Shown here piece after piece: positions 31,949 to 40,590 of a stretch of 53,938 bases of DNA. Below the pieces are notes generated by a model that saw nothing but the letters and a program-made list of their open reading frames with translations, did not search any database and had not been told where the DNA came from. This DNA is from an uncultured Clostridia bacterium (GTDB lineage: Bacteria > Bacillota > Clostridia > Oscillospirales > Ruminococcaceae). The translations under genes and the position numbers were made by a program. Every line of letters begins with the position of its first letter. Position 1 is the first letter of the stretch. Where the stretch lies: positions 1 to 53,938 of the forward strand of contig CAMNXF010000018.1 in assembly GCA_946567425.1 (NCBI GenBank), in the 5' to 3' direction.

Positions 31949-32938
31949 ATGTATATCGCTGATGAAAAAAGATATGAAAAGATGATCTACAGACGCTGCG
32001 GAAAGAGCGGCTTGAAGCTGCCCGCCGTTTCTCTCGGTCTTTGGAAGAATTTCGGGCATAAGGACTGTTTCGCGAATATGGAGGAAATGATCCATACTGC
32101 GTTCGATCTCGGAATAACGCATTTCGACCTCGCAAACAACTACGGCAATCCGTATAATGGCAGCGCCGAGGAGAACTTCGGCAAAATACTTGCCGATATG
32201 CGGCAATACCGCGACGAGATGTGCATTTCCACGAAAGCGGGCTACGAGATGTGGAATGGACCCTACGGCGACAGAAACGGTTCGCGGAAATATCTCACCG
32301 CCTCGCTGGATCAGAGCCTTAAGCGTATGGGCTTGGAATATGTTGATATTTTCTATCACCATGTGTTCGACCCCGACACTCCGCTTGAGGAGACGGCTCT
32401 GGCGCTTGATAACGCCGTTCGGCAAGGCAAGGCATTGTATGTCGGCATTTCCAACTACAACAGCGCGCAGACCTCGCAGATATCGGCGATATTCCGCGAG
32501 CTGCACACGCCGTTTATCGTCAATCAACCTTCCTATTCAATGCTCAACAGGTGGATAGAGGGAGACGGACTTGACGAGTTCGCGTGCGGGAACGGTATCG
32601 GGTTGGCGGTGTTCTCGCCGCTTTATCAGGGATTTCTTACCGACCGCTACCTGAACGGCATACCCGAGGATTCGCGCATAGGAAAGGGCGATACGTGGAT
32701 AGGCGAACAACTTAACGAGCAGATGATCAAGCGGCTCAATTCGCTTAACGCGATAGCAGAAAGACGCGGGCAGACGCTCTCGCAGATGGCGCTGTCATGG
32801 GTTCTGCATAATCCCGCCGTTACTACGGTATTGATAGGAGCGAGCCGCCCGTCGCAGATCGCCGAAAACGCTGCCTGCATAGAAAAGCTCGACTTCACCG
32901 ACGCGGAGACAGCCGAGATCTCCGAATTGATACGATAA
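31949..32938 (+). CDS. Aldo/keto reductase (YghZ-type)
   Basis: 329 aa from ATG 31949, AAAGGAAC upstream. NADPH-dependent oxidoreductase of the AKR fold: YRRCGKSGLKLPAVSLGLWK, DLANNYGNPYNGSAEENFGK (catalytic Asp/Tyr), ISTKAGYEMWNGPYG (Lys), YVDIFYHHVFDPDTP (His), and a C-terminal VLIGASRPSQIAENAACIEK NADP site. Related YghZ enzymes reduce L-glyceraldehyde 3-phosphate and methylglyoxal. It shares a transcript with the GH26 gene, though a metabolic link is not obvious. Confidence 0.93.
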   Translation: MYIADEKRYEKMIYRRCGKSGLKLPAVSLGLWKNFGHKDCFANMEEMIHTAFDLGITHFDLANNYGNPYNGSAEENFGKILADMRQYRDEMCISTKAGYEMWNGPYGDRNGSRKYLTASLDQSLKRMGLEYVDIFYHHVFDPDTPLEETALALDNAVRQGKALYVGISNYNSAQTSQISAIFRELHTPFIVNQPSYSMLNRWIEGDGLDEFACGNGIGLAVFSPLYQGFLTDRYLNGIPEDSRIGKGDTWIGEQLNEQMIKRLNSLNAIAERRGQTLSQMALSWVLHNPAVTTVLIGASRPSQIAENAACIEKLDFTDAETAEISELIR

Positions 32939-32957
32939 CGAGAATATATGCCTAACC

Positions 32958-32987
32958 GCCGCGGAATTACACCGCGGCATTTTTTTG
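32958..32987 (+). terminator. Terminator of the GH26 - AKR operon
   Basis: GCCGCGG-AATTACA-CCGCGGC followed by A and seven T. Confidence 0.95.
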
Positions 32988-33017
32988 TGTTTACCGCGCA
33001 AATCTGCCGATCACTAC

Positions 33018-33046
33018 TTGACAAATAACACATATTTTGCTATAAT
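33018..33046 (+). promoter_or_regulatory. Promoter and structured leader of the aminotransferase operon
   Basis: TTGACA (33018-33023), 17-nt spacer, TATAAT (33041-33046): full consensus. The leader of about 110 nt that follows contains TATATCC/GGATATA (about 33100-33124) and ACGATC-GAAT-GATCGT (about 33127-33142) just before the AAGGAGG ribosome binding site. Confidence 0.85.
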
Positions 33047-33163
33047 AGGAATGTATGCGAAATTGTATCGGACAAGCTGCTTATGGCAGTTTTTGACATA
33101 TATCCGTGATGAACAAGGATATATTACGATCGAATGATCGTATGGCTGAAGGAGGCTTAAATT

Positions 33164-34444
33164 ATGGACACATCGGTATTTGACGATTACGAATCCTCTG
33201 TTCGTTCCTACTGCCGTCATTTTCCCGCCGTTTTTTCAAGGGCGGAGGGCGCTTTTATGTACGACGAGGACGGAACCGAATATATAGACTTTTTTTGCGG
33301 CGCGGGAGCGCTGAATTACGGACACAACAATCCGTACATTATCGATAAGATGATGAAGTATCTGCAATCGGGCAGCATACTCCACAGTATGGATATGTAC
33401 ACTCCCGCAAAGCGCGAGTTTCTGGAAACGCTTGAAAACAAAGTACTTAAGCCGCGCGGTCTCGACTACCGAGTAATGTGCTGCGGTCCTACGGGAACAA
33501 ACGCGAACGAAGCGGCTTTAAAGCTCGCGAGAAAATACACGGGGCGCTCGAACATCTGGGCGTTTATGGGTTGCTTCCACGGAATGACCTTGGGTGCGCT
33601 GTCGCTCACTACCGAGAAATTCGCGCGTGACGCCGCGGGCGTCGCGCTCGGGAACTGCACGCATATTCCTGCGCCGTATATGTTCCCCGAGCTTGACGTT
33701 ATAAAGTATATGCAGCGGCTTCTGGACGACGATCATTCGGGAGTGGAAAAACCCGCGGCGCTCATTATGGAGACAATTCAGGCGGAGGGCGGCATTTTCC
33801 CGTTCGAGACGGAGTTTCTTAAAGCTTGCCGTGAGTTCTGCGACAAAAACGAAATTCTTCTTATTATCGATGATATTCAGGCGGGCTGTGCGCGCACGGG
33901 TACTTTCTTCTCGTTTGAACGCGCGGGTATCAAGCCCGACATGATCTCGGTATCCAAGTCGATCGGCGGCGTGGGTATGCCTATGGCGCTGCTGCTGATA
34001 AGCCCCGATAAGGACATCTGGGAGCCTGCCGAACATAACGGCACGTTCCGCGGAAATCAGCTCTCATTTGTCGCAGGAAAAGCAGCTTTGGAGTTTATGT
34101 TGGAAAACCGCGTTGAGGAAGAGGTTCGACGCAAATCAAAGATCGTCGAGGAGTTCATCGAAAAGGAAATACTCCCGCTTGACGAAAGGCTGTCCTGCCG
34201 CGGTATCGGACTGATGTGGGGAATTGACTGCGAAAAGACGGGCGGCGGCAAGTTCAGCGAGGCGGTCGTCGACACCTGTTTCGGTCATCGTCTGGTGATC
34301 GAACGCGCGGGTCGCGACAGTAGTGTTGTGAAGCTTATGCCCGCGTTGGTCATCGCCGATGAAACGCTGCTTAAGGGTTTGTGTATAATAAAGCAGTCGA
34401 TAGCCGAGGTTCTTGGGAGAAAGAAAACGGGAGATTTAATGTGA
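33164..34444 (+). CDS. Class III aminotransferase, EctB-like (diaminobutyrate-type)
   Basis: 426 aa PLP enzyme. FFCGAGALNYGHNNPYIIDK, MCCGPTGTNANEAALKLARK, AFMGCFHGMTLGALSLT, IMETIQAEGGI, LLIIDDIQAGCARTG and the PLP Lys in ISVSKSIGGVGMP (about residue 267), ending in the EctB-like RGIGLMWGIDC. EctB makes 2,4-diaminobutyrate from aspartate semialdehyde and glutamate. No EctA or EctC follows, so ectoine is not expected; an ATP-grasp gene overlaps its stop instead. Exact substrate cannot be read from sequence. Confidence 0.85.
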   Translation: MDTSVFDDYESSVRSYCRHFPAVFSRAEGAFMYDEDGTEYIDFFCGAGALNYGHNNPYIIDKMMKYLQSGSILHSMDMYTPAKREFLETLENKVLKPRGLDYRVMCCGPTGTNANEAALKLARKYTGRSNIWAFMGCFHGMTLGALSLTTEKFARDAAGVALGNCTHIPAPYMFPELDVIKYMQRLLDDDHSGVEKPAALIMETIQAEGGIFPFETEFLKACREFCDKNEILLIIDDIQAGCARTGTFFSFERAGIKPDMISVSKSIGGVGMPMALLLISPDKDIWEPAEHNGTFRGNQLSFVAGKAALEFMLENRVEEEVRRKSKIVEEFIEKEILPLDERLSCRGIGLMWGIDCEKTGGGKFSEAVVDTCFGHRLVIERAGRDSSVVKLMPALVIADETLLKGLCIIKQSIAEVLGRKKTGDLM

Positions 34445-35460
34445 AACAAGTTGGTTATTTTTTCAGAGTTTTGTCGGGAGTGCGTTTAAAGAAATTCTTC
34501 AACGTTATAAACCGCGTTCACGAAAAGTGCGGACAAAACCGTCTGTATACTTTTTTTGATATTCTCAAATGCGCGAGAAAATACGGCGCGGGGTATCACG
34601 ATTATATCATTTTCGGATTTTACGATATGAACGCCGAGCAGCGCGATACTTATATGACGAGAATGAGAAACAAACGGCTTATCGAAATGTTGAACGATCC
34701 GCAGTATTCTCATATTTTCACCCATAAGAACGAATTTGACAAGCGGTTCAGAAAATATCTTCACCGCGACGTAAGAGACATCGCGGAGATTGACCTCGAG
34801 GAGTTCAAGGAATTTATCGACGGCAAGGACGTTATTTTCGCGAAGCCGAACGTCGGCGAGAGCGGAAAGGGCATAGAGCGGCTGAAAACCGCCGACTTTG
34901 CGTCCGTTGAGGATATGTACGGTTACATCACCGACTCCGCGCACAATTTCGGAGTTATTGAAGAGCCGATAGTTCAGCACCCCGACCTGAACACCCTGTA
35001 CCCGTGTTCCATAAATTCCTACCGCATTGTGACGCTTGTTTGTGACGGGGTCGCGCATTGCGTGTACGCGGTATCGAAAAGCGGGAACTCCGGAAAATTC
35101 GTGGACAATCTTGATAACGGCGGCATTTGTTGCCCTATCGACCAAGAAACGGGAAAGATCTGCGGCTGCGCGCATACCTCAGCGCTTGTGACATCTGACG
35201 TTCAGCCGTACACGAAAGTTCCGCTTATGGGATTTCAGCTCCCTTTTGTCAAGGAGGCTGTGGAAATGGCTAAACAGGCGGCGTTGGAAGTACCCGAGGT
35301 CAAGTACGTTGGCTGGGACGTCTGCGTTATGCCTGACGGTCCTGCGATCATCGAAGGCAACGTTTATCCGGGCTACGATTTCTGGCAGCTTCCGGAGCAT
35401 ACTCCCGATAAGATTGGGCTTTATCCTTACTACAGAAAAATGGTTCCGGGATATAAATAA
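34441..35460 (+). CDS. ATP-grasp protein of the sugar-transfer-associated type
   Basis: 339 aa with GTG start at 34441, overlapping the aminotransferase TGA (ATGTGA) with GGGAG upstream. MKQVGYFFRVLSGVRLKKFF, FGFYDMNAEQRDTYMTRMRN, FTHKNEFDKRFRKYLHRDVR, then ATP-grasp elements IFAKPNVGESGKGIERL, INSYRIVTLVCDGVAHCVY, NLDNGGICCPID and GWDVCVMPDGPAIIEGNVYP (metal-binding Glu/Asn). It fits the ATPgrasp_ST family, whose members sit in polysaccharide and natural-product loci and should form an amide or ester bond with ATP. The coupling to an EctB-like enzyme suggests the amino product is ligated to something. Confidence 0.85.
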   Translation: MKQVGYFFRVLSGVRLKKFFNVINRVHEKCGQNRLYTFFDILKCARKYGAGYHDYIIFGFYDMNAEQRDTYMTRMRNKRLIEMLNDPQYSHIFTHKNEFDKRFRKYLHRDVRDIAEIDLEEFKEFIDGKDVIFAKPNVGESGKGIERLKTADFASVEDMYGYITDSAHNFGVIEEPIVQHPDLNTLYPCSINSYRIVTLVCDGVAHCVYAVSKSGNSGKFVDNLDNGGICCPIDQETGKICGCAHTSALVTSDVQPYTKVPLMGFQLPFVKEAVEMAKQAALEVPEVKYVGWDVCVMPDGPAIIEGNVYPGYDFWQLPEHTPDKIGLYPYYRKMVPGYK

Positions 35461-35463
35461 ACA

Positions 35464-35497
35464 AATCAGCCCCCTGCTTTACGGGGCTGATTTTCAT
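35464..35497 (+). terminator. Terminator of the aminotransferase/ATP-grasp operon
   Basis: AATCAGCCCC / GGGGCTGATT, 10 bp, followed by TTCATTTAT. Confidence 0.9.
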
Positions 35498-35540
35498 TTA
35501 TAATAATATGATTTGTATTCGGGAGAACGCTCCGCTGCCG

Positions 35541-35666
35541 TCAACCGGCGCTTACAAAAAACAGAATAATTATCAGTGCCGCGGATATGCCGAGAATTAT
35601 CCAGTTGCGCCTTATGGTGCGCTCCAAACGATCGTTCTTTTTTCCCTTGTCAAAACGCTTTGCCAT
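35541..35666 (-). CDS. 41-aa single-TM basic membrane protein
   Basis: ATG at 35666 with a strong GGGAGG 9 nt upstream; stop TGA at 35543-35541. The N-terminal half is very basic (MAKRFDKGKKNDRLERTIRR), followed by one TM helix (NWIILGISAALIIILFFVSA) and a final Gly. It lies 38 nt behind the transglutaminase-like gene in the same direction, so the two are probably cotranscribed. The ribosome binding site, codon pattern and topology support a real small protein; function unknown. Confidence 0.65.
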   Translation of the reverse strand: MAKRFDKGKKNDRLERTIRRNWIILGISAALIIILFFVSAG

Positions 35667-35704
35667 AATGATACCTCCCGAAATTTATACCGAACATTCC
35701 CGCG

Positions 35705-37117
35705 TTACTGATAGTTATTTGGCGCTGAGGGAACCGCAAACGGATTGTCGATCGTGTGGTCGGCGCGTATAGTGCTGTCGCTTATCAGAAAATAGTCGTA
35801 CCGCAGTATAGGACCGCTGTTTGAAATGGGATCGTCCCACGTTGCGTCAACATGATACCAGAAGTTTCCGACACGCACCATATTCCACATGTGAGGTCCA
35901 CCGCCGCTTACTCCCGCAATGCATACACACTCGTAGCCCATAGACTGCGCCATATACATAAACGCCTTGGAATATCCCTCGCACAGCGCGCTGCCGTATA
36001 CGACAGGACCGTCAGCCTCGCTCTTGGAGAGCGGACCGTTTTTGGTGTATGAAGTGTTGTTGACTATCCAGTCGTGTATATATTTCAGCCTGTCGTAATC
36101 GCTGCCGAGCTGCTGCGCTTCGGCAATCACCGACTGTGTTCTTGAAATGAACTGATCCGACGGAACGTCGCCCACGCCTCTGCCGTATTGTATACCGATC
36201 TCAACGACCTTTCCGCTGTCCTTGTATTTGTAGTTATATCCGCTGCCGAGCGTCAGAAACTGCGCGTTGTCGTAGTCGAACGCCCAGTATATCAGATCAG
36301 CGTCATTTGTATTCAGGTTCAGATCCTCCACGCCGAATGCGGCTATATTGTTCGCCGCACATTCAAACAGCCTTGCGTATGCGATTTGCTGCTGGGAATT
36401 GAGCTGATTGTACCCCCATTTGCGCGTATAGTCGGTCAAAAGCGAGCTTGTGTCGGGTTCGGGAACGTCTACGGGCGGGGCGATGCTCTGCTGCTCAGAG
36501 GACTCGGGAACATTTGAAGTGCTTTCCGGAACGCTTTCCGAGCTGCTTGACGATCTTGTCGCGTCGGACGGGAAGAAAGGAGGAAACGGCTCTTCGGGAG
36601 GTTTCGGGGGATTGGGTACGGGAATTGATTTTGTGCTCGTAACGATAGGTGTGGTGCTTGACGGATACATTTTCTCAATGCTGTCCATCTTCTTGGAAAT
36701 ACGGTAGGTCACATCCTCGTAATACACCGCGTCCGCCTTTGACAACGCGTTCTTGTCGACCGCGTTCAGCGCGTTTGTTGTCTGCTCGCGGCGCGTTTCG
36801 TAATCGGCGAGCTGCGAGACCATTTCCGTGCGGTCGGCGACCTTGTTGTAATCGGTGAGGAATTTTATATATTCATTAAAAAACTCCTCATAACCGTCTA
36901 GTTTCTCCTTGAATTCGGGAGTTACCGTACTTGCCGAAGACGATTCCGGCTTGGGCTTTGAGGAGCTTATGTCAGGATGTTGTGATGAAAAAGAGCTTAC
37001 AACTGAAACGGGATTATCTGCCGCTAAAGCGGGCATTTCATCGGCGGTCTGGCACCCCGAGAACGTTCCGGCCGCCAACAAAAGAACGGCTGCGGCGGCA
37101 CATATTTTTTTATACAT
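35705..37117 (-). CDS. Lipoprotein with transglutaminase-like domain
   Basis: 470 aa from ATG 37117 (GGAG 8-10 nt upstream). Lipobox TFSGC near residue 22, a Ser/Pro-rich linker, a helical region (about 60-140), a second Ser/Pro linker (SIPVPNPPKPPEEPFPPFFP; SSSSSESVPESTSNVPESSE) and a C-terminal transglutaminase/protease-like domain with LKYIHDWIVNNTSYTKNGPL, catalytic Cys in VVYGSALCEGYSKAFMYMAQ, His in GGPHMWNMVRVGNFWYHVDA and Asp in TWDDP. Such surface proteins cross-link or hydrolyse peptides in the wall; substrate unknown. Confidence 0.9.
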   Translation of the reverse strand: MYKKICAAAAVLLLAAGTFSGCQTADEMPALAADNPVSVVSSFSSQHPDISSSKPKPESSSASTVTPEFKEKLDGYEEFFNEYIKFLTDYNKVADRTEMVSQLADYETRREQTTNALNAVDKNALSKADAVYYEDVTYRISKKMDSIEKMYPSSTTPIVTSTKSIPVPNPPKPPEEPFPPFFPSDATRSSSSSESVPESTSNVPESSEQQSIAPPVDVPEPDTSSLLTDYTRKWGYNQLNSQQQIAYARLFECAANNIAAFGVEDLNLNTNDADLIYWAFDYDNAQFLTLGSGYNYKYKDSGKVVEIGIQYGRGVGDVPSDQFISRTQSVIAEAQQLGSDYDRLKYIHDWIVNNTSYTKNGPLSKSEADGPVVYGSALCEGYSKAFMYMAQSMGYECVCIAGVSGGGPHMWNMVRVGNFWYHVDATWDDPISNSGPILRYDYFLISDSTIRADHTIDNPFAVPSAPNNYQ

Positions 37118-37193
37118 TATGTAATCTCCTTTCGAGATTTGACAATTGGCAATATCCGCTCTGATTTGCGGATGCACAAAACAAACTACTATT

Positions 37194-37222
37194 ATTATAC
37201 CAATTTTAATAACGGTTGTCAA
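37194..37222 (-). promoter_or_regulatory. Promoter of the transglutaminase-like lipoprotein
   Basis: Minus strand TTGACA (37222-37217), 17-nt spacer, TATAAT (37199-37194): full consensus. Confidence 0.9.
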
Positions 37223-37355
37223 GTGGTAATAACGTTATCACATTTTTTTCATTTGTTATAGCAAATAAATTTCTTATAAGGTGACAGATTTTCATTTTCT
37301 TTGCGAACATATTTACAGAGGGGCAGATTTACAGCCCGACATTGGAGGTGGATAT

Positions 37356-37916
37356 ATGGACGACAACGCAATAGTTCGGCTTTTCTGGGAGCGCAGCGAA
37401 ACGGCGCTTTCCGAGCTCTCGAAAAAATACGGCGGCTATTTTATTTCTGTTGCGGAAAGAATATTGTACAATCACGAGGACGCAAAGGAATGCATAAACG
37501 ATGCGTACCTCAAGACGTGGAACGCGATCCCGCCCGCGCGCCCGAATGTTCTGAAAGCATTTGTGGGGAAAATCGTGAAGTGCGTCGCGGTGAGTATGCT
37601 ACGTGCGAACACCGCAGCCAAACGCGGCGGCAGCGAAATCGCGCTTATTTACGACGAGCTTGAGGAATGCATTTCCGATACCCGCAGCGTTGAGAACGAG
37701 TTTGAAAACAAGCAGATTATCGAAAAGATCAACGAGTTTTTGTGGAGATGCAGTGAGCTTCACCGACGGGCGTTCGTGTTGAGATACTGGCATTGCGAAA
37801 GCGTTTCGGCTATTGCCGAACGGCTGGACGTTCCCGAGAACAAGGTCTCCGTATCTCTTTACAGAACGCGCCGCAGACTGAAAGAATATCTGGCAAAGGA
37901 GGGATTTGAGCTGTGA
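37356..37916 (+). CDS. ECF-type sigma factor
   Basis: 186 aa from ATG 37356, GGAGGTG 7 nt upstream. Region 2: LSELSKKYGGYFISVAERIL, NHEDAKECINDAYLKTWNAI. Region 4: LHRRAFVLRYWHCESVSAIA, ERLDVPENKVSVSLYRTRRR. Its stop (TGA) overlaps the GTG start of the membrane partner. A second, unrelated copy of this arrangement is the 3152/3672 pair in the accessory region. Target promoters are unknown. Confidence 0.9.
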   Translation: MDDNAIVRLFWERSETALSELSKKYGGYFISVAERILYNHEDAKECINDAYLKTWNAIPPARPNVLKAFVGKIVKCVAVSMLRANTAAKRGGSEIALIYDELEECISDTRSVENEFENKQIIEKINEFLWRCSELHRRAFVLRYWHCESVSAIAERLDVPENKVSVSLYRTRRRLKEYLAKEGFEL

Positions 37917-38773
37917 AAGCGGAAAAATTATTTTTGCTTATAAACGAAATTGACGACAGGCTTATCAGCGACGCGGAGCGCACGGATTATTCGCCTGTCG
38001 AGATAGAATACGTGTCACGGAGATCGCCGATAAAGGAAATTATTGCTTTCGCAGCTTGTGCCGCAGTGTTGATCATCGGAGTCTTTACTGTGGTAAAGCT
38101 TCGTATCGGCGGGATAGATACGCCGTCCGACAGCGGCTCGCGATTGGAATATTCCTGCTCGGACGATATGTCGGACAGCTCCGAGACAAGCGAAAATATA
38201 CCCGTTATTGACGAGGAATTCCCCGATGTCACCCAGATAAAATTGCCCGCGGGCAGCTTCGAGGAAAAGCTGCGGTACATTATGCTGAGGGCGGCGACGG
38301 TCGAGGCGCTCGAAAGCGGTATCGCCGAAGCCGACACCGACGGACTCGTTTCCGAAGTGAGCGTTACCAAAAAAACCGATAAAACGGAATATTTCAAAAC
38401 GGGCGAGCCGGTGACCGAGGGTGCTATCAAGGACGATATGTTCGTGACCGTCACGCTTGTGGACGGCGTTCGGTTCAGATATCATGTCGGGTACGTTTTT
38501 GAAAGCTCGGAACAAAGCGTATACGATTTCGGCAGGGAGTTTAACGAACAGCTTGAGAAGCTTGCACGCGAAGCCGAAACCCTCGGCGGATTTAAAGCTG
38601 CTGTCGCGGAATATGATGAATACAAATGGACGGACGAAATACACCTTTACCAAAACAGGGACGACTTTGAAAAAGGAATTGAGTTGACCGATGATAATAC
38701 CGTACTCGAAAAAGGAATGTGCTTCTATATTATTCTTCAAAGCGGAAATGTGAAAGCGGTATTTGAGATATAG
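37913..38773 (+). CDS. Membrane anti-sigma-like partner
   Basis: 286 aa; GTG start at 37913 within the sigma stop (CTGTGAAAG). A short cytoplasmic N-terminus (LINEIDDRLISDAERTDYSP, SRRSPIK), one TM helix at about residues 43-62 (EIIAFAACAAVLIIGVFTVV), an acidic Ser-rich linker (SCSDDMSDSSETSENIP) and an external alpha/beta domain (FEEKLRYIMLRAATVEALES; VTVTLVDGVRFRYHVGYVFE). Gene order and topology indicate a transmembrane regulator of the sigma factor; the ligand is unknown. Confidence 0.75.
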   Translation: MKAEKLFLLINEIDDRLISDAERTDYSPVEIEYVSRRSPIKEIIAFAACAAVLIIGVFTVVKLRIGGIDTPSDSGSRLEYSCSDDMSDSSETSENIPVIDEEFPDVTQIKLPAGSFEEKLRYIMLRAATVEALESGIAEADTDGLVSEVSVTKKTDKTEYFKTGEPVTEGAIKDDMFVTVTLVDGVRFRYHVGYVFESSEQSVYDFGREFNEQLEKLAREAETLGGFKAAVAEYDEYKWTDEIHLYQNRDDFEKGIELTDDNTVLEKGMCFYIILQSGNVKAVFEI

Positions 38774-38790
38774 GCAGATGAATTAAGAAA

Positions 38791-38816
38791 GCACCCGTTG
38801 CTGCGGCAGCGGGTGC
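38791..38816. terminator. Shared terminator between convergent genes
   Basis: GCACCCGTTGC-TGCG-GCAGCGGGTGC, 11 positions with one G-T, centred between stops at 38773 and 38826. Confidence 0.75.
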
Positions 38817-38825
38817 GATTCGTAT

Positions 38826-39455
38826 TCAGACCGTAAGCACATACCTGTCCAGAATGTCGCCGATAGCTATCTCGCGCACTGCCGCGTCCTTAGCGCCCTT
38901 TCCCGACGCGCCTATGAAATATTCCCCAAAGTCCGCTGCCGTAGTGTCGGGCAGCTCAAGCGAATTAACGCCGCGCAGGTCGCGTGTTATGCCGATGCCC
39001 AGCCGTTTCAGGAACGCCTCCTTCTGCACCCAGAACCGCAGGAAATCGCCGTTCGAGGTCATGTGGAACGCTTCCTCGTCCGACAGCACGCGTTTGTACA
39101 TAACTTCGTTGACACGCCTGTCCTTGCGCTCGATGTCAACGCCGATCTCTTCTTTATCCGAGAACGCCGCGCAGATTGCTCCCCGCGTATGGGACAGTGA
39201 AAACTGCACGCCGCCGTCCTTTAGATAAGGCTTGCCGTGCGTGCCGAACTCGAATTTGATCTTGCGCATCGGCAGCCCCGTCCGTTTGGTAAGCTCCGAA
39301 AGCAGCAGCAGCTGTGAGAGCAGCGCATTTATGCGGTCGCTCTCACATTTTTTCTTTAAAACTCCGCGGCGGCGCGCTCCTGAAAGGCAGCCCATATAGC
39401 CCTCCAGCTCAAGCCAAGTCAATTTTTCGTCAACCCTCAGTAATATAATATCCAA
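38826..39455 (-). CDS. 4'-phosphopantetheinyl transferase (Sfp-type)
   Basis: 209 aa with a TTG start at 39455, chosen because GAGAGGTGG lies 6 nt upstream; no good ATG exists. Motifs: FEFGTHGKPYL (P1b), FSLSHTRGAICAAFS, the metal-binding EEIGVDIERKDRR and FLRFWVQKEAFLKRLGIGI. It moves the phosphopantetheine arm of CoA onto acyl- or peptidyl-carrier proteins. No carrier protein or NRPS/PKS gene is in the window, so it may serve fatty acid synthesis or a remote cluster. Starts 14 nt after the Rsm22-like gene. Confidence 0.92.
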   Translation of the reverse strand: MDIILLRVDEKLTWLELEGYMGCLSGARRRGVLKKKCESDRINALLSQLLLLSELTKRTGLPMRKIKFEFGTHGKPYLKDGGVQFSLSHTRGAICAAFSDKEEIGVDIERKDRRVNEVMYKRVLSDEEAFHMTSNGDFLRFWVQKEAFLKRLGIGITRDLRGVNSLELPDTTAADFGEYFIGASGKGAKDAAVREIAIGDILDRYVLTV

Positions 39456-39468
39456 TGCTGTCCACCTC

Positions 39469-40416
39469 TCATATCCGAAATTTATCTCCCGTACCCGACT
39501 TCCGCGCCGCTTTGAAGCGCTGATCCCTTTTTGTGACAAGCTCGGTTGAAACGCCGTTCTCCGAGCAGATTTTCAGTGTGATCTTCCCCGGCACTATAAA
39601 CGGATGGCGAAGTATTCTGCCTGTGCACGGCGCGGCGTTTTCCTTTGCCGCAGCAATAAAACAGAACTTCTCGTCCTCGTAGGGAACCTCCGCGCCTTTA
39701 AGCTGCTTATGCAACCGCGAGCGCGCCACCCTCGCCGTAAAGTGACACCAGTCGTCTTTTGGCAGCGGACAATCTCCGCCGTGCGGACACGGAGCGGCAA
39801 TCGTCATTCCTCGCCGCAAAAGCTGATCCCGCGTTTCCGACACATTCGAAAACGCGTTCGGGGTGCCCGGCTCGACGATAAGCAGCAGCTTTGTCGCGGT
39901 GTTTGCCAGTTCATCGACGGCGGCTTTGCGTTTCGCCGAGGGCAGCTCGTTCAGACAATAGGAGCAGATGACCAGATCTGCTTTTTCGGGTAGCCCCTGC
40001 GAAATATCGCGTTTTATCCATTCGCCGTGAATATCCATGCACCCGAGGAACTCCCGTCCGAGCGCGATCATATTTTCCTCCCGCTCAACGCACGTTATCT
40101 CCGCGCATTCGGTTAGCAGCGAAGCCGCGATCGCGCCCGAGCCCGTACCGGCCCCGACGTCCAGCACCGAGTTTATCTCCCCGCTGAAACACTCCAGCGC
40201 AAGCTCGAGCGCACGGCTTACGGCGGCGAACGTCGCGGGCATTCTCACCGCCGCGTATGCCAGAATGTCCGGTCGTTCGGAGGCGGAGCGCTTTTCGCTG
40301 CCGAGTTCGCCGCGGTAACGCAGTGACAGGCGCTCGGCGGCTTTTGACAATTCGCGCGTATCCTCCTGTTCAAGCATAGTATTTATTTTACTCCGCAGTT
40401 CAACGGGAAATTCCAT
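39469..40416 (-). CDS. Rsm22-like SAM-dependent methyltransferase
   Basis: 315 aa from ATG 40416 (AGGTG upstream). SAM motif INSVLDVGAGTGSGAIAASL (about residues 80-98), EREENMIALGREFL, VICSYCLNELPSAKR, VEPGTPNAF, then a Cys/His cluster CPHGGDCPLPKDDWCHFTAR and RHPFIVPGKITLKIC. This matches the Rsm22/mtRsm22 family, whose members bind the small ribosomal subunit and often an Fe-S cluster. An upstream extension of the frame to 40503 lies over the promoter and is rejected. Confidence 0.88.
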   Translation of the reverse strand: MEFPVELRSKINTMLEQEDTRELSKAAERLSLRYRGELGSEKRSASERPDILAYAAVRMPATFAAVSRALELALECFSGEINSVLDVGAGTGSGAIAASLLTECAEITCVEREENMIALGREFLGCMDIHGEWIKRDISQGLPEKADLVICSYCLNELPSAKRKAAVDELANTATKLLLIVEPGTPNAFSNVSETRDQLLRRGMTIAAPCPHGGDCPLPKDDWCHFTARVARSRLHKQLKGAEVPYEDEKFCFIAAAKENAAPCTGRILRHPFIVPGKITLKICSENGVSTELVTKRDQRFKAARKSGTGDKFRI

Positions 40417-40474
40417 TCGATCACCTGTATTGTTCGTAGTTTTCTTGGGAGCCGCTCCGATTGTAATTATAATT

Positions 40475-40503
40475 ATTATACCCGAGCCGTCAATTCTTGT
40501 CAA
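40475..40503 (-). promoter_or_regulatory. Promoter of the Rsm22-like/PPTase operon
   Basis: Minus strand TTGACA (40503-40498), 17-nt spacer, TATAAT (40480-40475). Confidence 0.85.
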
Positions 40504-40590
40504 TAGATTATTTCTTTTTTCGGGGATTTTTTATCATTCGGTCACATACGCGGAAACATATTTAAATATACAAAGCGTATTTTTCCGAAT

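Noticed and set aside
33164..34444. Ectoine biosynthesis locus
   Set aside because: Only an EctB-like gene is present; EctA and EctC homologues are missing.
38826..39455. Evidence for a nonribosomal peptide or polyketide cluster from the phosphopantetheinyl transferase
   Set aside because: No carrier protein, NRPS or PKS gene is in the window; the gene is coupled to a ribosomal methyltransferase instead.
40417..40503. Upstream extension of the Rsm22-like frame (Ile-rich N-terminus)
   Set aside because: The extra 29 codons cover the TTGACA/TATAAT promoter; ATG 40416 has the ribosome binding site.
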